A stretch of 64,000 bases of DNA. It comes from Triatoma infestans. Its lineage: Eukaryota > Arthropoda > Insecta > Hemiptera > Reduviidae. Under the pieces are notes generated by a model, which saw only the letters and a list, made by a program, of their open reading frames with translations, searched no databases and was not told where the DNA came from. This document shows, one piece after another, positions 35,069-47,530 of the stretch; the stretch's first letter is position 1, and the number at the start of each line of letters is the position of its first letter. The stretch spans positions 62,001 through 126,000 of the forward strand of contig JAAEAF010000649.1 of the NCBI GenBank assembly GCA_011037195.1, in the 5' to 3' direction. A program made the position numbers and the translations under genes.

Positions 35069-35300
35069 GGGAATAGCTAAGTGGTTAGCGTACTGGACTC
35101 CCAAGCGTAGGACCCGGCTTCAAGTCCAGCTGTGCTACCCTTAGATTTTTTCTTCCTAGGAGCCTCTACAGCTCACTGTACGGTGATGGACAGTGTTGTC
35201 TGTAACGAAAGAACACTATCCGGAAGCCGGCAGTGCACTGAGAAAGCTCCGGGCGCCAAAGACCTTAGATGTTGACGCGCCTTAAATTAAAAAAAAAAAT
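35069..35300 (+). mobile_element. tRNA-derived SINE, family 1, poly-A form
   Basis: A box ATAGCTAAGTGGTTAGCG and a mutated B box GCTTCAAGTCC, the common body, and the tail TTGACGCGCCTTAAATT with poly-A. It shares the tail type with 17160 and 23608. Confidence 0.85.
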
Positions 35301-35892
35301 CAATCATTATAATTGATATTCTTAATTTAATAATTATTAAAAAAAAAAAAAAACTGCAAATGATGACTCAGCAAAAACATGCGAAATGAAACATGCACGT
35401 ATATATTACTGTGAATAAAAGGGAGAAGGATCCATCGTTCCTCTCTCTCAGTGGGAAGTTCCAACAAATCAATGTTTTGTGACTCATGGACAAAAAGTAA
35501 CCGTTAAAATACACGTCATAAAAATGGTATGTAGAAAAGGTAAATTCTTAAAAAAAAAAAAAGAAGAATCTGATGTATAAAACCTCACGTAACTTTCTCT
35601 TATCTTCATAATAAATTTATGAATTTCTTATTAAATTTCAAATTTTGTAAATACATAGGTGCTGGGGAGGGGGGACCTACCACAACTGATTATATTGTAG
35701 AGAGCCCCTCAATAATACTTAACAAATAAATTTCAATTTTACCGTCTCAAGATTCCTTAAAACCACCTAATAATTTTTTTAGAAAAATGTTACAAATAAA
35801 AGTGGAGAGGTTAATATTCCAAGTTTAAGGTAGAAAATCGTTGTGACCGTTTTCTTCAAATTTTTAATTCTAGTAATTCTTCCAATATAGGA

Positions 35893-36800
35893 GGGGGTCA
35901 TTCAATTAAGTAACAAGACAAATCGCTGTAGCTCAGAAGCGGTTTGTTTAATCAATAAAATAGTTTCAGTGCGTCAAGTTGGCATCCTTGTACTTAGTTT
36001 CTTATCGCTGTTCAAAAGTATCTGATGGAAAGCATAACCTCAAATGTATTCAGTTAACAATGGCGAGTCCGCTCAAGCCTTTGCACCTCGGAAGAACAAG
36101 CTCAATGATTAGATTTCTAGTTGAACAGGGTATCAAAGGTTGTCAAATCCACGAAAGAATGTTGAAAGTGGACGGGAATAATTGTTTGAACCGTTCGAAC
36201 GTTTACAAATAGGTAGAACAGTTTAAAAGTGGTCGTGTAAGTGTTTGTGACGAGCAACGAAGTGGAAATTGCATCTTCCTCCTTCGAATCTCGCATTAAC
36301 GCGTTAATTCAGGACAACAGGCGTATTATTGTTAAACTGTAATATCTCAAAAAAACAACGTAAGGCCAGCCATTTGAAGGAAAGGTTGGATGGATTCTTG
36401 GACTAAAGGCGTGATTTTGTTTCATGACATCGTGCGCCCACACAGTGCGCAGTTAATTCAAGAGACACTTGAAAAAGTCGGGTGGGAGATCCTTCCACAT
36501 CCTCCCTAGAGCCCCGACCTCGCCCCTACTGACTCTCATTAGTTTGGACCCCTTAAAGAGGCTCGACATGGAAAACATTTTCAATCCAATGAAGAAGTTA
36601 AAAATCAGGTGCAAAAGTATCTTCCGAGATCAACCCAAAAATTTTCTGCCAGTAGCATACACAATTTAGAAGAACGATAGGACAAATATATAAATGTTGC
36701 TGGATACTATGTTGAAAAGTGGCCAAAGATTTCTTTTGATTAAATAAATCTTTTTTGCGCTGCAGCGAATTATCTCGTTATTTATTGAGTGACCCTCGTA
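35893..36800 (+). mobile_element. Mariner, second family, decayed copy
   Basis: Bounded by GAGGGTCATTCAATTAAGTA at the left and the matching inverted end near 36780-36799 (TTATTGAGTGACCCTC). The length of about 910 bp indicates an internal deletion relative to a complete mariner. A related copy lies in opposite orientation at 56992-57905. Confidence 0.85.
36060..36730 (+). pseudogene. Mariner transposase remnant (second family)
   Basis: The N-terminal part reads MASPLKPLHLGRTSSMIRFL, VEQGIKGCQIHERMLKVDG and NCLNRSNVYK, then a stop. The C-terminal part, in shifted frames, reads WEILPHPP-like, GPLKEA-like, KHFQSNEEVKNQVQK-like and INVAGYYVEK, as at the end of mariner transposases. The middle catalytic part is missing. 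Confidence 0.8.
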
Positions 36801-37962
36801 TATTATATGGGTGACAGGCACAAACATACATTGTACCGAACTAGTACTTTATTGGAAAGTTAAAATGCTGGAGGTAAAAAAAATATAGTAAAAAAAGAAG
36901 TCTTGTATGCAATAACCACGCTTCACTGCAATTCCCACATTTATTCTACAAAACAATTTGAACAGTTGATACTACAGAGTAAGTGGAAATTAGTCAAATA
37001 CAAAAATGACACCTAATAGAGAAAACAGAGAAGTTGACGGGGTTAGGATCAAATTCTTTTTAAAGCAATGTTTCAAAATAAAAAGTGCAAAAACGTGTTT
37101 TTATTATATACTAGAAAAAATTAATTGTAGTCATTTTATTGAAAATCGTCAAAGATTTAAAAAAAATAAAGATTAACTGGGTTTAAACAAATCCACATGT
37201 CCGGGGGGGGGGGGAAGCCTTCTAACAGAAACCTACACGATTTAAAACCAAACATTGAATTTCCAATGAATTATCGAGGGGGGAAATTGTTTGAGTTATG
37301 CTATTATGAATGACACGACACATTTACGACTTTTACTTCCTTTTCATACTTTGAGCTTCCTCCACACCCCAATTAGTCTTTTAAGAATTCTTAGAATGTT
37401 ACGATTTTTGTGACGACGTTGTCAATTGAATAAGCTTTATAGTAGGATGTAATAAACTTACTTTTTATTGTACTAGCAGTTATATAGCACAATAATGGAT
37501 TGGCTTGCCTCTCTTGCCCTTGAATTTAAGGATGTAATTAATTAATATGTAAATAATAAACGTAATATATGTTTGCTAACCGCCTCCGTGTGCGACACCT
37601 AGTTGACGTAAAGTCCGGTCCGCCCCAGTTAATATAGGCTAACATTTTATTTCCCCCATCGATTAAATAATAAATAATGTTGCTAATTTTTTCACTAGGT
37701 CAAAAAAAAAAAAATAACATTATTTTGAGCTCTTAAAAAGCTAAAGATAAAATAACAATTGAAGAGAGAACACTGCTTCTTGTTCTGAATACAATAAGAT
37801 TTTGTGATAATAAAGCTAAACAATCGACTATATGGATTATTTCAATTCACTTTTTCGCCGGGCTCTTTGAACTGGCCAACTATGCCCCAGGCTGACAGAC
37901 ACGCAATAATACTGGATATTAACACGTAGATACTGGTTTAGACTCCACCTCCCCCAACACAC

Positions 37963-39739
37963 AAATCTGGTGTAAAACACTTACAGGACTTTCACAAATA
38001 TAATATAAAAAATTAGAACGACAAATTTTCTATAAATGTCAAGTATTGCTCATATATCGTAACATAGATATAGTGGTAGCGGTGGCAAGACAATCCTACC
38101 AACTTAACAACAATTTAGGCGGGTAGAAAATGATTACATTGCAAAGAATGCCCAATAATAATTTTTCTACCAACACATTTGAATTTCAACGTTTCGAACT
38201 TCACAAAACTACCTGAAAACAATTTTTTTTCAGAAAAATAGAGTGACAAGTTTTATATCCGGTGTAGTTAGTAAAGAGGAAGTTTAATAGAAATTCTTAT
38301 TATAGTAGTTTTTTTAAAAAAAAAAAAAATCCAAAAACTTGAAGAAAAAAAACCTATTCTGTAAAATCGCATTTTTGATTAATCAATTTTTATTAAATTT
38401 AAAATTCTAGCAATCCTAAATATATATATTGTTATTATATATGTGGCACAACCAACCATACATTATACTGAATTGTGTTGGTGTTTTAAAAGCAAGCTAA
38501 ACGCTATAGAATTTGCTAAAGTTATTATATTATGTATGTAGATAAAGTATGAAGTTTAAATAAAATCGTAGTTTCGCAAAAATTTGCGAAAAACTAAAAA
38601 AAAAAAAAAAAAGAAGAAAATCATTAAAGCCGCGCACTTCCGGTTGATAGATTTTGCCCGAAATGTTCGTCTAAGTATGTGGTGGTAGTATTAAAACGGA
38701 ATACCAAGTTTAATTAACAAAATTTTTTCGTTTTTGACATATTTTGTTCACTCATACACAAACAAAGGGACATCAGAGACATTTTCCGTGGTAGCCTGCT
38801 TCATTTTGTGGTCATCGACCGGTTTCGAGCGTTCGCCCATCTTCAGGATGCGTTTGTCAGACAGAGTGATAATAACATAGACTTGCACAGAGCAAATTCA
38901 GTTTATACACTGACTGGTCCTTTTTAATTGTATTTTAAAACTAAACTCTTAAACTAGGTCAAAGGGAGGTAGCTGGGTGGGAAAGGAACACGTGTTTGGG
39001 TCGTTAAAAAGGCAAATTTTCCTTAAAATGGAAACAACAACACGTCTAATTTTTAAATTCTGTTGTTGGAGGGAGATTCACTTGACAATTACATAATCAG
39101 AATAACTTTAAAATTAAATTAAATAACGATTTTAAGCTAACACAATTTAAAATTAAGCGATTAAAATTATAAAAATTAAATACACATAAGCAAATTGTGT
39201 TAGCTCGTTATTTAATTTAATTTTAAAGTTATTCTGATTATTTAATTGTCAAGTGAATCTCCCTCCAACAACAGAGTTTAAAAATTAGACGCCCCACGTG
39301 TTGTTTCCATTTTAAGGAAAATTTGCCCCTTTAACAACCCAAACACGTGTTTCTTTCCCACCCAGCTACCATGACTATAATACCTCCCTTTGACCCAGTT
39401 TAAGAGTTTAGTTTTAAAATACAATTAAAAAAACCAGTCAGTGTATAAATTGAATTTGCTCTGAGCAAGTCTGTGTTATCACACAATGTCTGACAAACGC
39501 ATCCTGAAGATGGGCAAACACCCGAGAAACCGGTCGATGTCCACTAAATGAAGCCCAGGCTACCACGGAAAATGTCTCTGATGCTTTCCAGCTCTGCGGA
39601 ACCAACCACCACAACATACAAAGAAGACCAATTTGTTCATATTTTTGTCTTAAGACATGTATTTCCTCCAGTGGTAGCTCAATTTAGAAAATCTATTACG
39701 ATCGCAATGCTTCCTCTTACTAGAAGTAAGAGAAAGTAA
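37963..39739 (+). repeat. Rep-A copy interrupted by the 813-bp inverted-repeat element
   Basis: The left part (37963-38770) starts ATCTGGTGTAAAACACTTAC, runs through CACTTCCGGTTGATAGATTT and stops at GTTCACTCATACACAAACAA. The right part (about 39620-39739) resumes with TATTACGATCGCAATGCTTC and ends in the terminal hairpin CTCTTACTAGAAGTAAGAG with AAAGT. The insertion therefore post-dates this Rep-A copy. Confidence 0.75.
38771..39583 (+). mobile_element. 813-bp near-perfect inverted repeat element with hammerhead-like motifs
   Basis: The left arm 38771-39147 and right arm 39192-39583 are inverted copies with few differences, around a 44-bp AT-rich loop. Both arms begin outermost with CATCAGAGACATTTTCCGTG (the right arm as complement) and include the hammerhead-like motif. 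The minus-strand motif at 38813-38851 has the full core CTGAAGA...GAAA CCGG TC with stem I CATC/GATG. The plus-strand motif at 39499-39540 has an extra GA before GAAAC. The right arm continues into the tail CTTTCCAGCTCTGCGGAACC. Confidence 0.85.
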
Positions 39740-41262
39740 ATCATAAATCGGAAACTAATGTGTTCACTATTCCAGCTCCACCTTGCATACATCACTTACA
39801 TTTCTGCACACCAAATAATTACTTAAAATAACCACTTAGTGACTAATTATTCCATCTTGAAACTGATAAAATATGTAGTTATTTTGAAAAATAATGTAAC
39901 AGACTAAAATGGAAATTTTAAATTACTTTAAATAGCTCCAATTATCCATTTTACCGTCAGTCAGTATACCCTATCTACCTTTATCGTTTGAATATAAATT
40001 AAAAATCCATTAAATGGTAATGACTTGATAATTATTCCTTGGAAAGCAACACAAATTGTTTTTCAATTTTAGACGACGGTGGTAATATTTTGATAATTTA
40101 TGAAAAAAATATTGCTAATATTCTTCCTTTTTCTACGCCACAATTCATTATTATTTTTTCTAAAAGTTTTTAATCTTTTCAAAAAAATGTACTGTTAAAC
40201 TACAGGAACAAGCTTTTTACTTCATTGACCTACATGGCCATCAGAGAAGAATATGCTATTAAGAAATGAGTGAACAAGAAATAATCTCTAGAATTTTTTC
40301 TTTAGATTCAAGGGATTTCCAAACACAATTTGGAAAGTTTGACATGATCACAATAATACGTCTTATACTTACAGTGTAGTATGAGAAAATTAAAAAAAAA
40401 ACAAAAATATGCATAAAACTGGAAGGAATATTTGCCAAAAATGGCATGCATTTGTGAAAGTGAAATGTTTAAATAAAGTTTTAATTTAAAGTGTAGAATG
40501 GCATCAAGCTTTCATCAACAGGCAAGCAAACTAGGAAAGAATCTCAATAAATTAATTTAATAGAATAATTCACAAGACCAATTTCAGTTTAAAAACTTGT
40601 TATACTTAATATTTTAATATTATCATAATACTATATCTGTAAATGTTAATAAATAAATAAACAGCTTGTTGTTAACTGAAGAAGGGGCAATTTACTACTG
40701 ACTATATTTCAAGTTAGTTTAATATATATATATATCTGTATACATTTACGCCATACTATTTAATTAAATTAGTGTTACTTTCTGTCATCCCTTAAAAGAA
40801 CTTTTTAATTTTCATTACCAAATAAAATAATTGAATTAAAGGAAACTTATTTTTTGATTACGTTATTTCAACTGAAATCAACATTGTTAATCGAAAAAGT
40901 AAATAAAATAAAACTAAATAGAGAGATAAAAGTAAAAAAAAAAAATATATATATATATATAAATATAATTTATCTGAAATATAAGTCAATATAAAAAGAA
41001 AAGGGAGTGACTAAAAAGTATTAGTCAGCATTTCAAACTAACTTAGTAGTGCTCTGGAAAAATACTACACACTAGAATATATACATATAATATGTATGTA
41101 AACTGTCGTTAAAAAAAAAAGCAAAAAGGAAAACGAACGGTAATAAAACTTTTCAAGAACCTGATTGGAATATATTAACTGGAGTTATAATAAACATGTA
41201 GATGATTCATGGGGCACATCTTACTGGACAAAATTCAAAGGAAGCAACCATAGCAATAAGGA

Positions 41263-41400
41263 AGGGGAATTAGAGTGATAGCACGCTGGATTCCCACATA
41301 GAAATCCAGGTTCGGAACCACCAATGCTGTCCTTAGTTATCTCCGTCGAGGAGTTATTGGGACGGGGAGATCTTTCAGAAAGCGGGAAAAAAAAAAGAAG
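41263..41400 (+). mobile_element. tRNA-derived SINE, family 1, degenerate fragment
   Basis: GGGGAATTAGAGTGATAGCA and a damaged B box (GGTTCGGAACC) are followed by short body pieces (CGAGGAG, GATCTTTCAG). The middle of the SINE is gone. Confidence 0.5.
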
Positions 41401-41641
41401 TAAAGAACTGTTAAAACAAACCATACCACCTATAGTAATTGTTACAAATGATATTCAATAAGCTACTTTCTGGAAGTTCGCTAAATTAGAGTAACGTAAA
41501 TTTTACATAATTAAATTGGAAATGCAAAAATTAATTGCTCGTTTTTTTGTGGCGTTTTAAACAAATCTCCAAATTTGAAAAATTCTATTAAAGGGATCAG
41601 GAATTTTTTAAAATTATATATATATATAATTTACATACTCG

Positions 41642-41684
<43 letters not shown>

Positions 41685-41730
41685 ATAGAGTGAGAGAGAG
41701 GAGTAGTGAATGAGAGAGAGAGAGAGAGAG
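41642..41730. repeat. Microsatellites (TA)n (TG)n and (GA)n
   Basis: Consecutive dinucleotide runs: TA to about 41664, TG to 41685, then GA blocks at 41691-41702 and 41711-41730. Confidence 0.95.
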
Positions 41731-42239
41731 ATATCTTCCATCTTCACTCTACTATCTTCTCTATAATGTCTACGCCCATCTCTACAGCAAAGCTACTTAG
41801 GAGACTTTTTTGTACTAAATAGACTGGGGTTGACGCCAATCCTTATCTATCTCCACCTTTTTTTTCCCCTATATTTCTGTACAGCTATCAGACATTACTA
41901 ACTGAAAACTAATGGTAAAGTCTTACAAATATGGATGACAAATAAATGTGATTCTGACACTTACATATTGACTAAAGAACTTTCTGTTTCAAATACGTAT
42001 CAAGACAACTAAAACTATCAGAAGAACATTCACTAACATTGCATTAAAATTCTAATTAATTCTATCGCTAAAAATTAAAAAATTAAAAGTAAATACCTAG
42101 CTCAATATGTCTAAGCTTTACAACTAACTGCTCGCAAAGTCTCTTTAAAGTTAATACCACAATTTCCTAGACTTCCAAACTTGATCATCTAAGCCGAAGA
42201 TTCTAACTGTAGTATCCAGGTAACTAGCTGGAAAGTAGA

Positions 42240-43260
42240 TTTTTATGAGATGCTGACTAGGCCTCGTTACGCCTTCCTTTCCCATAGGAGGAAAGGAAGT
42301 CATAACTTAAGGAGAGGCTTCTACCCATCCTTTTTGTATCTTACTTCTCCCAGCCACAGTCTCGTTGTATCTTGTAAGATTATCCTCCCATTTAACACTA
42401 CTTTACGCCTTACTGTCCTATAACAGACGAAGATTCTGCCTCACAGACTAGGCCTATCAACGACTTCCTTTCCTGTATTTGTATCTCTCGACTTCTAATA
42501 AAACAACTGCCCCCAGTCCCTTTTCCCGTCACCACCCTCTGCCACCCGCCACACGTCGTCGTATCTTACTTTCCCTTCTCTCAATCCCTTCCAGTCCACA
42601 GCCCCCCTTGTTTTCTCCGCCCGTTGTCCTTTCTGTACTTAAATGGAGGTCCTGCCCCACTGGCTAGCTCTCTCTACACCTTCTTTTTCTGGTACTTAAG
42701 GGAGGACTCTTTGTCTAGCCTATGCCCCGGACTCCTTGTACCTAGCATCTTCCAGACCACAGTCTGCTTACACTTCCACCCTTTCTCCTCCAAATGATGT
42801 TCTTCCATGTCTCTTATATTTATTTCTCTTATTTCTTCTCAGGTCACAGCATCGTTGTATTTCTCCCACTGACCTCTATCTCCCTCCCTTTTCTCATACA
42901 TAAAGAGAGGCGGTTCTACCCTTCTGGCTAGGTCATCAGAGTCCTCGCAACTCTCATCTTCTCCCAATTCATTTGACCACAGACAATTCACTTTTGCTTT
43001 CTCTATCTACCAGCTCTGCCACGCCCTTCCTTGAATCTTATTTTCTCCTCTCCCATCTACTACTTGTCTTCGCCCCTTTTCCGCCGCTGACCGACGGCTA
43101 CTAACTAAGCCTTCATTCCTGTGCCTTAAAGGGAGGCTCTGCCCCAATGGCCTGGCACCTCTAAGCCTTTCTTTTCTTGGAATACTCGCAAACGAATGCT
43201 CTGCACCACTACTGGCTTAGCCGTTCGTCTTTTAAGATTCATTAACCTTTGCGTGCAAGT
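42240..43260. repeat. Pyrimidine-rich irregular tandem repeat
   Basis: About 1 kb of C/T-rich plus strand. A motif resembling TTAAGGGAGGCTCTGCCCC, then TGGCTAG, recurs in diverged form near 42300, 42643, 42697, 42898 and 43123, often with TTCTCCCAG-type or CACAGTCTCGTTGTAT-type words between. There is no open frame of interest. It looks like a decayed satellite or minisatellite. Confidence 0.5.
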
Positions 43261-43429
43261 TTGCGCCTGCGTCACACACTACTATTTTCCCTTTTTAAAT
43301 TTTTCAAAGTTTATTAACCTTTACAAGTTAAGGAGGTCCATTAATCTTTCCATTTGTGCTGGATTTTAAAATCAAACAAAATCTCTCTTGCAAGAAATGA
43401 AGTCTGGTATTTTTTCATTATTATCATTT

Positions 43430-43650
43430 TGAAATCGAAAAGTGGGGGTAGGGGTAACTTCCTGCACCAAAACCGGTACATTTTTACTATGACAGTTTTT
43501 TTGAAAGTCGAAATTTTTACTGAAGTCTAAATAAAAGTTTTAGATATTTGTATGTGATGTTTTAAATAAAAGTTGTATATATTTGTATGTGTAGTTTATA
43601 TAAGAAATTTTCAAGATAATCGTCAGAGCCATATTTGAGAAAATTAAACA
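43430..43650 (+). repeat. Rep-A fragment, middle part
   Basis: Contains TAAATAAAAGTTGTATATATTTGTATGTGTAG in two overlapping diverged repeats (split here by family order) and TTCAAGATAATCGTCAGAGCC, as in the centre of fuller copies. Confidence 0.5.
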
Positions 43651-44547
43651 TGAAAAATAAATTTTTTAATTATTTTGGGTTAATGAATGGAGTGTGACCA
43701 AATATATTTAGTATCCAGATTTTTTAGTATCTAATAGATATCAAACTTTGTGTTTTTGTTTTGTTATTCATTCACAATTCAATAATATATATGCAAACCA
43801 ACCCACGAGCGAACGAGAGAAGAGATCAATTTAGAAAAGTTGACAAAAAAATTTATGCTGTGACAATTTGCTCTAACATTCTTTGGTAGAAAAAAAGAAA
43901 AGGCTAAAATATTTTAATAAAGCTTTTTGGACAAATTTTAAGTACTTTTTTATTATTTGTTGGAAATAAAAGAAAGAGTACTTTAGTTTATTATATATAA
44001 ATACTTTTTATCTGATTTATCTACTTTTTAGAGTCTCTGTTAACAAGCATTGATTTATTTGTGTAGTAACAAAGTAAAAAAAAAAGAATCACAATTAGAA
44101 ATCTGACAAAGGTATATGTGTGGTCATAGAGGTTAAATTATTTAAAATGGTGGTGGGGTGGGGAGACTGGACTCAATTATCTAAATAAATGTGCTCAGTG
44201 GAGTGCAAATAAATGGAAGTTTATGTTTGTATGAAGTATTGTGTGCGCTCTGGTGATGATGATGCACGTGCAGCACGACAATAAAACTACACCTGCCATT
44301 TCCAGTACAACAATGTCTGTATATGTGTGCGAAGCAAAGTAATATACTGCAAGGAAAGAAAAGGGTGGTGGATCACCAATAAATTAGATTTTGTTCACCA
44401 CAGTTCTGTGGGCAGTGAGTGTAATTTGGTGGTGGCGGATCTGGCTGCTGGAGGAGAGAAAGTTCTGAAAATAATATTGTGCAGACTATTGTGGGGAGTG
44501 TACTAGTTCAGTTATAGGATCACCCTCACTGCTGCATATCTCCCCTG

Positions 44548-44593
<46 letters not shown>

Positions 44594-44611
44594 GTGTGTG
44601 TGTGTGTGTGC
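44548..44611. repeat. Microsatellite (GT)n, about 31 units
   Basis: Uninterrupted GT except for a single GC near 44588. The overlapping open frame is an artefact. Confidence 0.97.
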
Positions 44612-44781
44612 AGGGTGTACAATATACCCTACTCACAGGTCGGTGGATAACAATAGCACCATGTTCACCACCATCCAACCCTCGCACAACATGCTTCATT
44701 CACATTTTTCTATACCTGTTAGGTAAATAAAATATGATTAAAAAAAATACAATTATACATAAAAAAAAAAAAAAAAAAAAA

Positions 44782-46178
44782 TCTGGTGTGAAACACTCAC
44801 ACAACCATCTCTTACACCAGTTCTCAAAATTATAATTGACAAATTTTATAGTTTGTGTAGCAAATTTAATGAAATTCATCGACAACTGAAAAAAAACTTC
44901 AGTAAAAGCGCACTTCCGGTTTTACTAGTTTTCTTGAAACTGGGAATTTTGGCCAACTATTTATTTCTAATTAATTTTGTTTGGATGATAGAATTGTATA
45001 ATCAACTATGACAGCACTTTAGAGAAAAACATAACCCCACCCCTCCCCTAAAAATACCCTTAAATGAATTTTCCCAGAAAAAAGTTTTCAATAAAAGTTA
45101 TAGATCTTTGTACGTTTAGATTATATAGAAAGTTTCAAGAAAATAGTCGAAGACATTTTTGAGAAAATCGCGAAATTATTTAGTAAATTGGCAAAGTAAA
45201 CGCACTTCCGGTTATCCGATTTTTTTCAAACTCGGAATTTCAACAACATATACAATTCTAATTAATATTATTTAGATGACAGAATTGTCTAATAAACTGA
45301 AATAGCACTTTTGAGAAAAACCTACCATCACCCCTCCCCCAAAACTGCCCTTAAATAATTTTTCCTGGAGAAATGTTTCAAATAAAAGTTGTAGCTCTTT
45401 GAATATACGGTTGATATTTCGAGTTTAAAGAAAATCGTCGGAACCATTTTTGAGAAAACTGCAAAAAAGTAAAAAATCCAAGTAGTAAAAGGGTACTTCC
45501 GGTTGAGGAATTTTGACAGATAACGTAGTGTCAGATCCCAGGTGATACCTAAACAGAATAACAACTTTCAACTTCCTACGGTTTTTCGTTTTTGAGCTAT
45601 GCTGTTCACATACATACACATACACACTTCTATTTTCTAAAAACCACTTTTTGGGACTCAAGGTGACCTCAAAACGGAGGCCCACTGTTTCCAGTGAAAA
45701 CTCGATATCGAAAGTTTGGCACGATTACAATACTTCCTCTTACTAGGAGTAAGAGAAAGTAATTACAACCGTTTCATTGAGAATCAATCATAAGAAGAAT
45801 ACTGTTGTATGATGAGATACGAAGCAGTTATTTTCGAGTCCATATATCGGGAACAGAGAAACTTAAAAACGCCTTTGCCCATATATCTGATTCCTATCAA
45901 ATCAGTTCAAGATTTGAATGAAACACTGTGAACTGCTGAGTGCGAAAAGCCGAAATTAGGTCTCTCCTCTACTCTCTGTAAGATGAAATTTAGAATCTTT
46001 AGACATTTAGATGTAATGAGGCAATGGTTTTTGCCTTCTTTTGTAGGATTGCTTCATTGGTTGTAGAGTTTGTAAGTTTGAGGTAAAAATGTAATAAGAA
46101 AAACTAACAACTAAACAGGGTAAGTGTAAATCATAAATACCGTCTGGATGGACGGTATCGGAAATGGGTGCTGTAATT
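44782..46178 (+). repeat. Rep-A reference copy with downstream extension
   Basis: Starts TCTGGTGTGAAACACTCACA, whose GTGTGA/TCACAC halves form a hairpin. It runs through repeated ACTTCCGGTT modules (44910, 45205, 45497) to CTCTTACTAGGAGTAAGAG plus AAAGT at 45737-45760, a second perfect hairpin. A further 420 bp to GTGCTGTAATTA is shared with the inverted copy at 51769-53142. That extension contains the hairpin ATACCGTC/GACGGTAT at 46137-46158. It has no coding capacity. Confidence 0.8.
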
Positions 46179-46189
46179 AGTAGACGTTA

Positions 46190-46455
46190 ATTCACTTCCG
46201 GTTGAGGAATTTTGACAGCTGACGCACTGTCGGATCCTACGATAATATCTAAACGGAAAAACTTTCTATAGTTTTTCATTATTGGGCTATGCTGTTTACA
46301 TACAGACACACACACACACACACCGACACATCATTTGCTAAAAAACACTTTTTGGGACTCAGGGGACCTCAAAGGGACATTTCCGGTAAAAACTCGATAT
46401 CGAAAATTTGACACGATTACAATGCTTCCTCTTACTAGGAGTAAGAGAAAGTAAA
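46190..46455 (+). repeat. Rep-A 3' fragment
   Basis: Begins at CACTTCCGGTTGAGGAATTT and ends with CTCTTACTAGGAGTAAGAG and AAAGT. Internally it carries a CA-rich microsatellite-like stretch at 46309-46325. It directly follows the extension of the 44782 copy. Confidence 0.75.
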
Positions 46456-46566
46456 AATATAAAATGAAAATACCTAAGTTTTTGATTAGTAAACATTTAA
46501 ATTATGAATACCCTTGACTGTCTTCTACAATTATTATAACATGATTATGTAATTATGCAATGTATA

Positions 46567-46805
46567 TCCCTCACACGTTGGTCTAATGGCTAGCGCACTC
46601 GCCTTTGGTGAGAGAATTCAGAGTACAATTCCCATGAAAGCAAAGTCGGTGTTGGACCCAGCATCGTGAGAAAATGAAGGAAGGTATAAGTTAGTTGGTA
46701 GTGCATCTACGTAGTGAAGGTCACAACTAAACGGTGAGGGAAACGCGGCGTGCTTACTACACACACGCCTCGCGCAATAAAAATCGCCGTCTATCAATTG
46801 CGTCA
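46567..46805 (+). mobile_element. tRNA-derived SINE, family 2
   Basis: TCACACGTTGGTCTAATGGC head with TAGCGCACTCGCCTTTGGTG, then AAGTCGGTGTTGGACCCAGC and GTAGTGAAGGTCACAACTAA. The B box is diverged. Confidence 0.8.
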
Positions 46806-46989
46806 TAGTTAATTTTAATTTAATATTTTCTAATTGTAATTTACTAACACACTTCTACACTGTATTTTCCAGAAAAATGGAGCCCCCAAAAGTCCACAAA
46901 ATAAAGCAAGAACAAGCTTGTAACGCTTGAGTTTAGCTTTTATGACCAGTCAGCAGTTCTGGAAGTTGAGAAATGGGAATAAACTTTAA

Positions 46990-47530
46990 CAACTATTGAT
47001 CAGAATAGCATGCCAGTTTTTAATCCCCTGGCCTCCTTTTATAAAAGTTTCTCATTCTTCCCGGTTCTGTGTTTCAATTCCCAAATCTAATAGCACCAGC
47101 GTTTTTTGCATCCCATTCACGTAGTCTCCAATCATCTTCTTTTTGACCTGCCGAGTCATCTTTCCAAGGGTCTCAACATCAGAATTCCTCTTCTATTCTA
47201 ATTATATGACCAGCCCGTCGAATCCTTCTTTTTTTTATGGATTGGATAAGCCATCTTTCTTTGATAAAATGTAGGATTCCATGTTAAGTCATTTCCGCCA
47301 TGAGTCACTCACTTTAAACTGGACTAAATATTTTACACTGGATCTTCCTTTCAAATAAGTTTAATCTGAATTCTTCCGTCTTGTCACTACCAGCCTTACT
47401 TCTTTGCTACACTTTTATACTTCTTTCAATTAATTCATATTTTAAAATACTTTAGCAGTCCATAGTAACACCTTTTCCCGCCAGTATTCTTCTATCTGTT
47501 TCCATGGATATATTATTTTGGACTTTATGT
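46990..47530 (-). pseudogene. LINE reverse transcriptase C-terminal fragment
   Basis: The minus strand reads GKRCYYGLLKYFK, then RRIRRAGHIIRIEEEF and WKDDSAGQKEDDWRLREWDA in shifting frames. These match the CYY.L...K, R..GH..R and W.DD...DWR pattern at the end of many insect LINE polyproteins. Several stops are present. The exact clade is not determined. Confidence 0.55.

Noticed and set aside
42479..42667. Proline/serine-rich open frame
   Set aside because: It is explained by the pyrimidine-rich tandem repeat. There is no start context or similarity.
44548..44730. Open frame through the GT repeat (also at 4825 and 62746)
   Set aside because: The frame exists only because the microsatellite has no stops; it encodes Cys-Val repeats.
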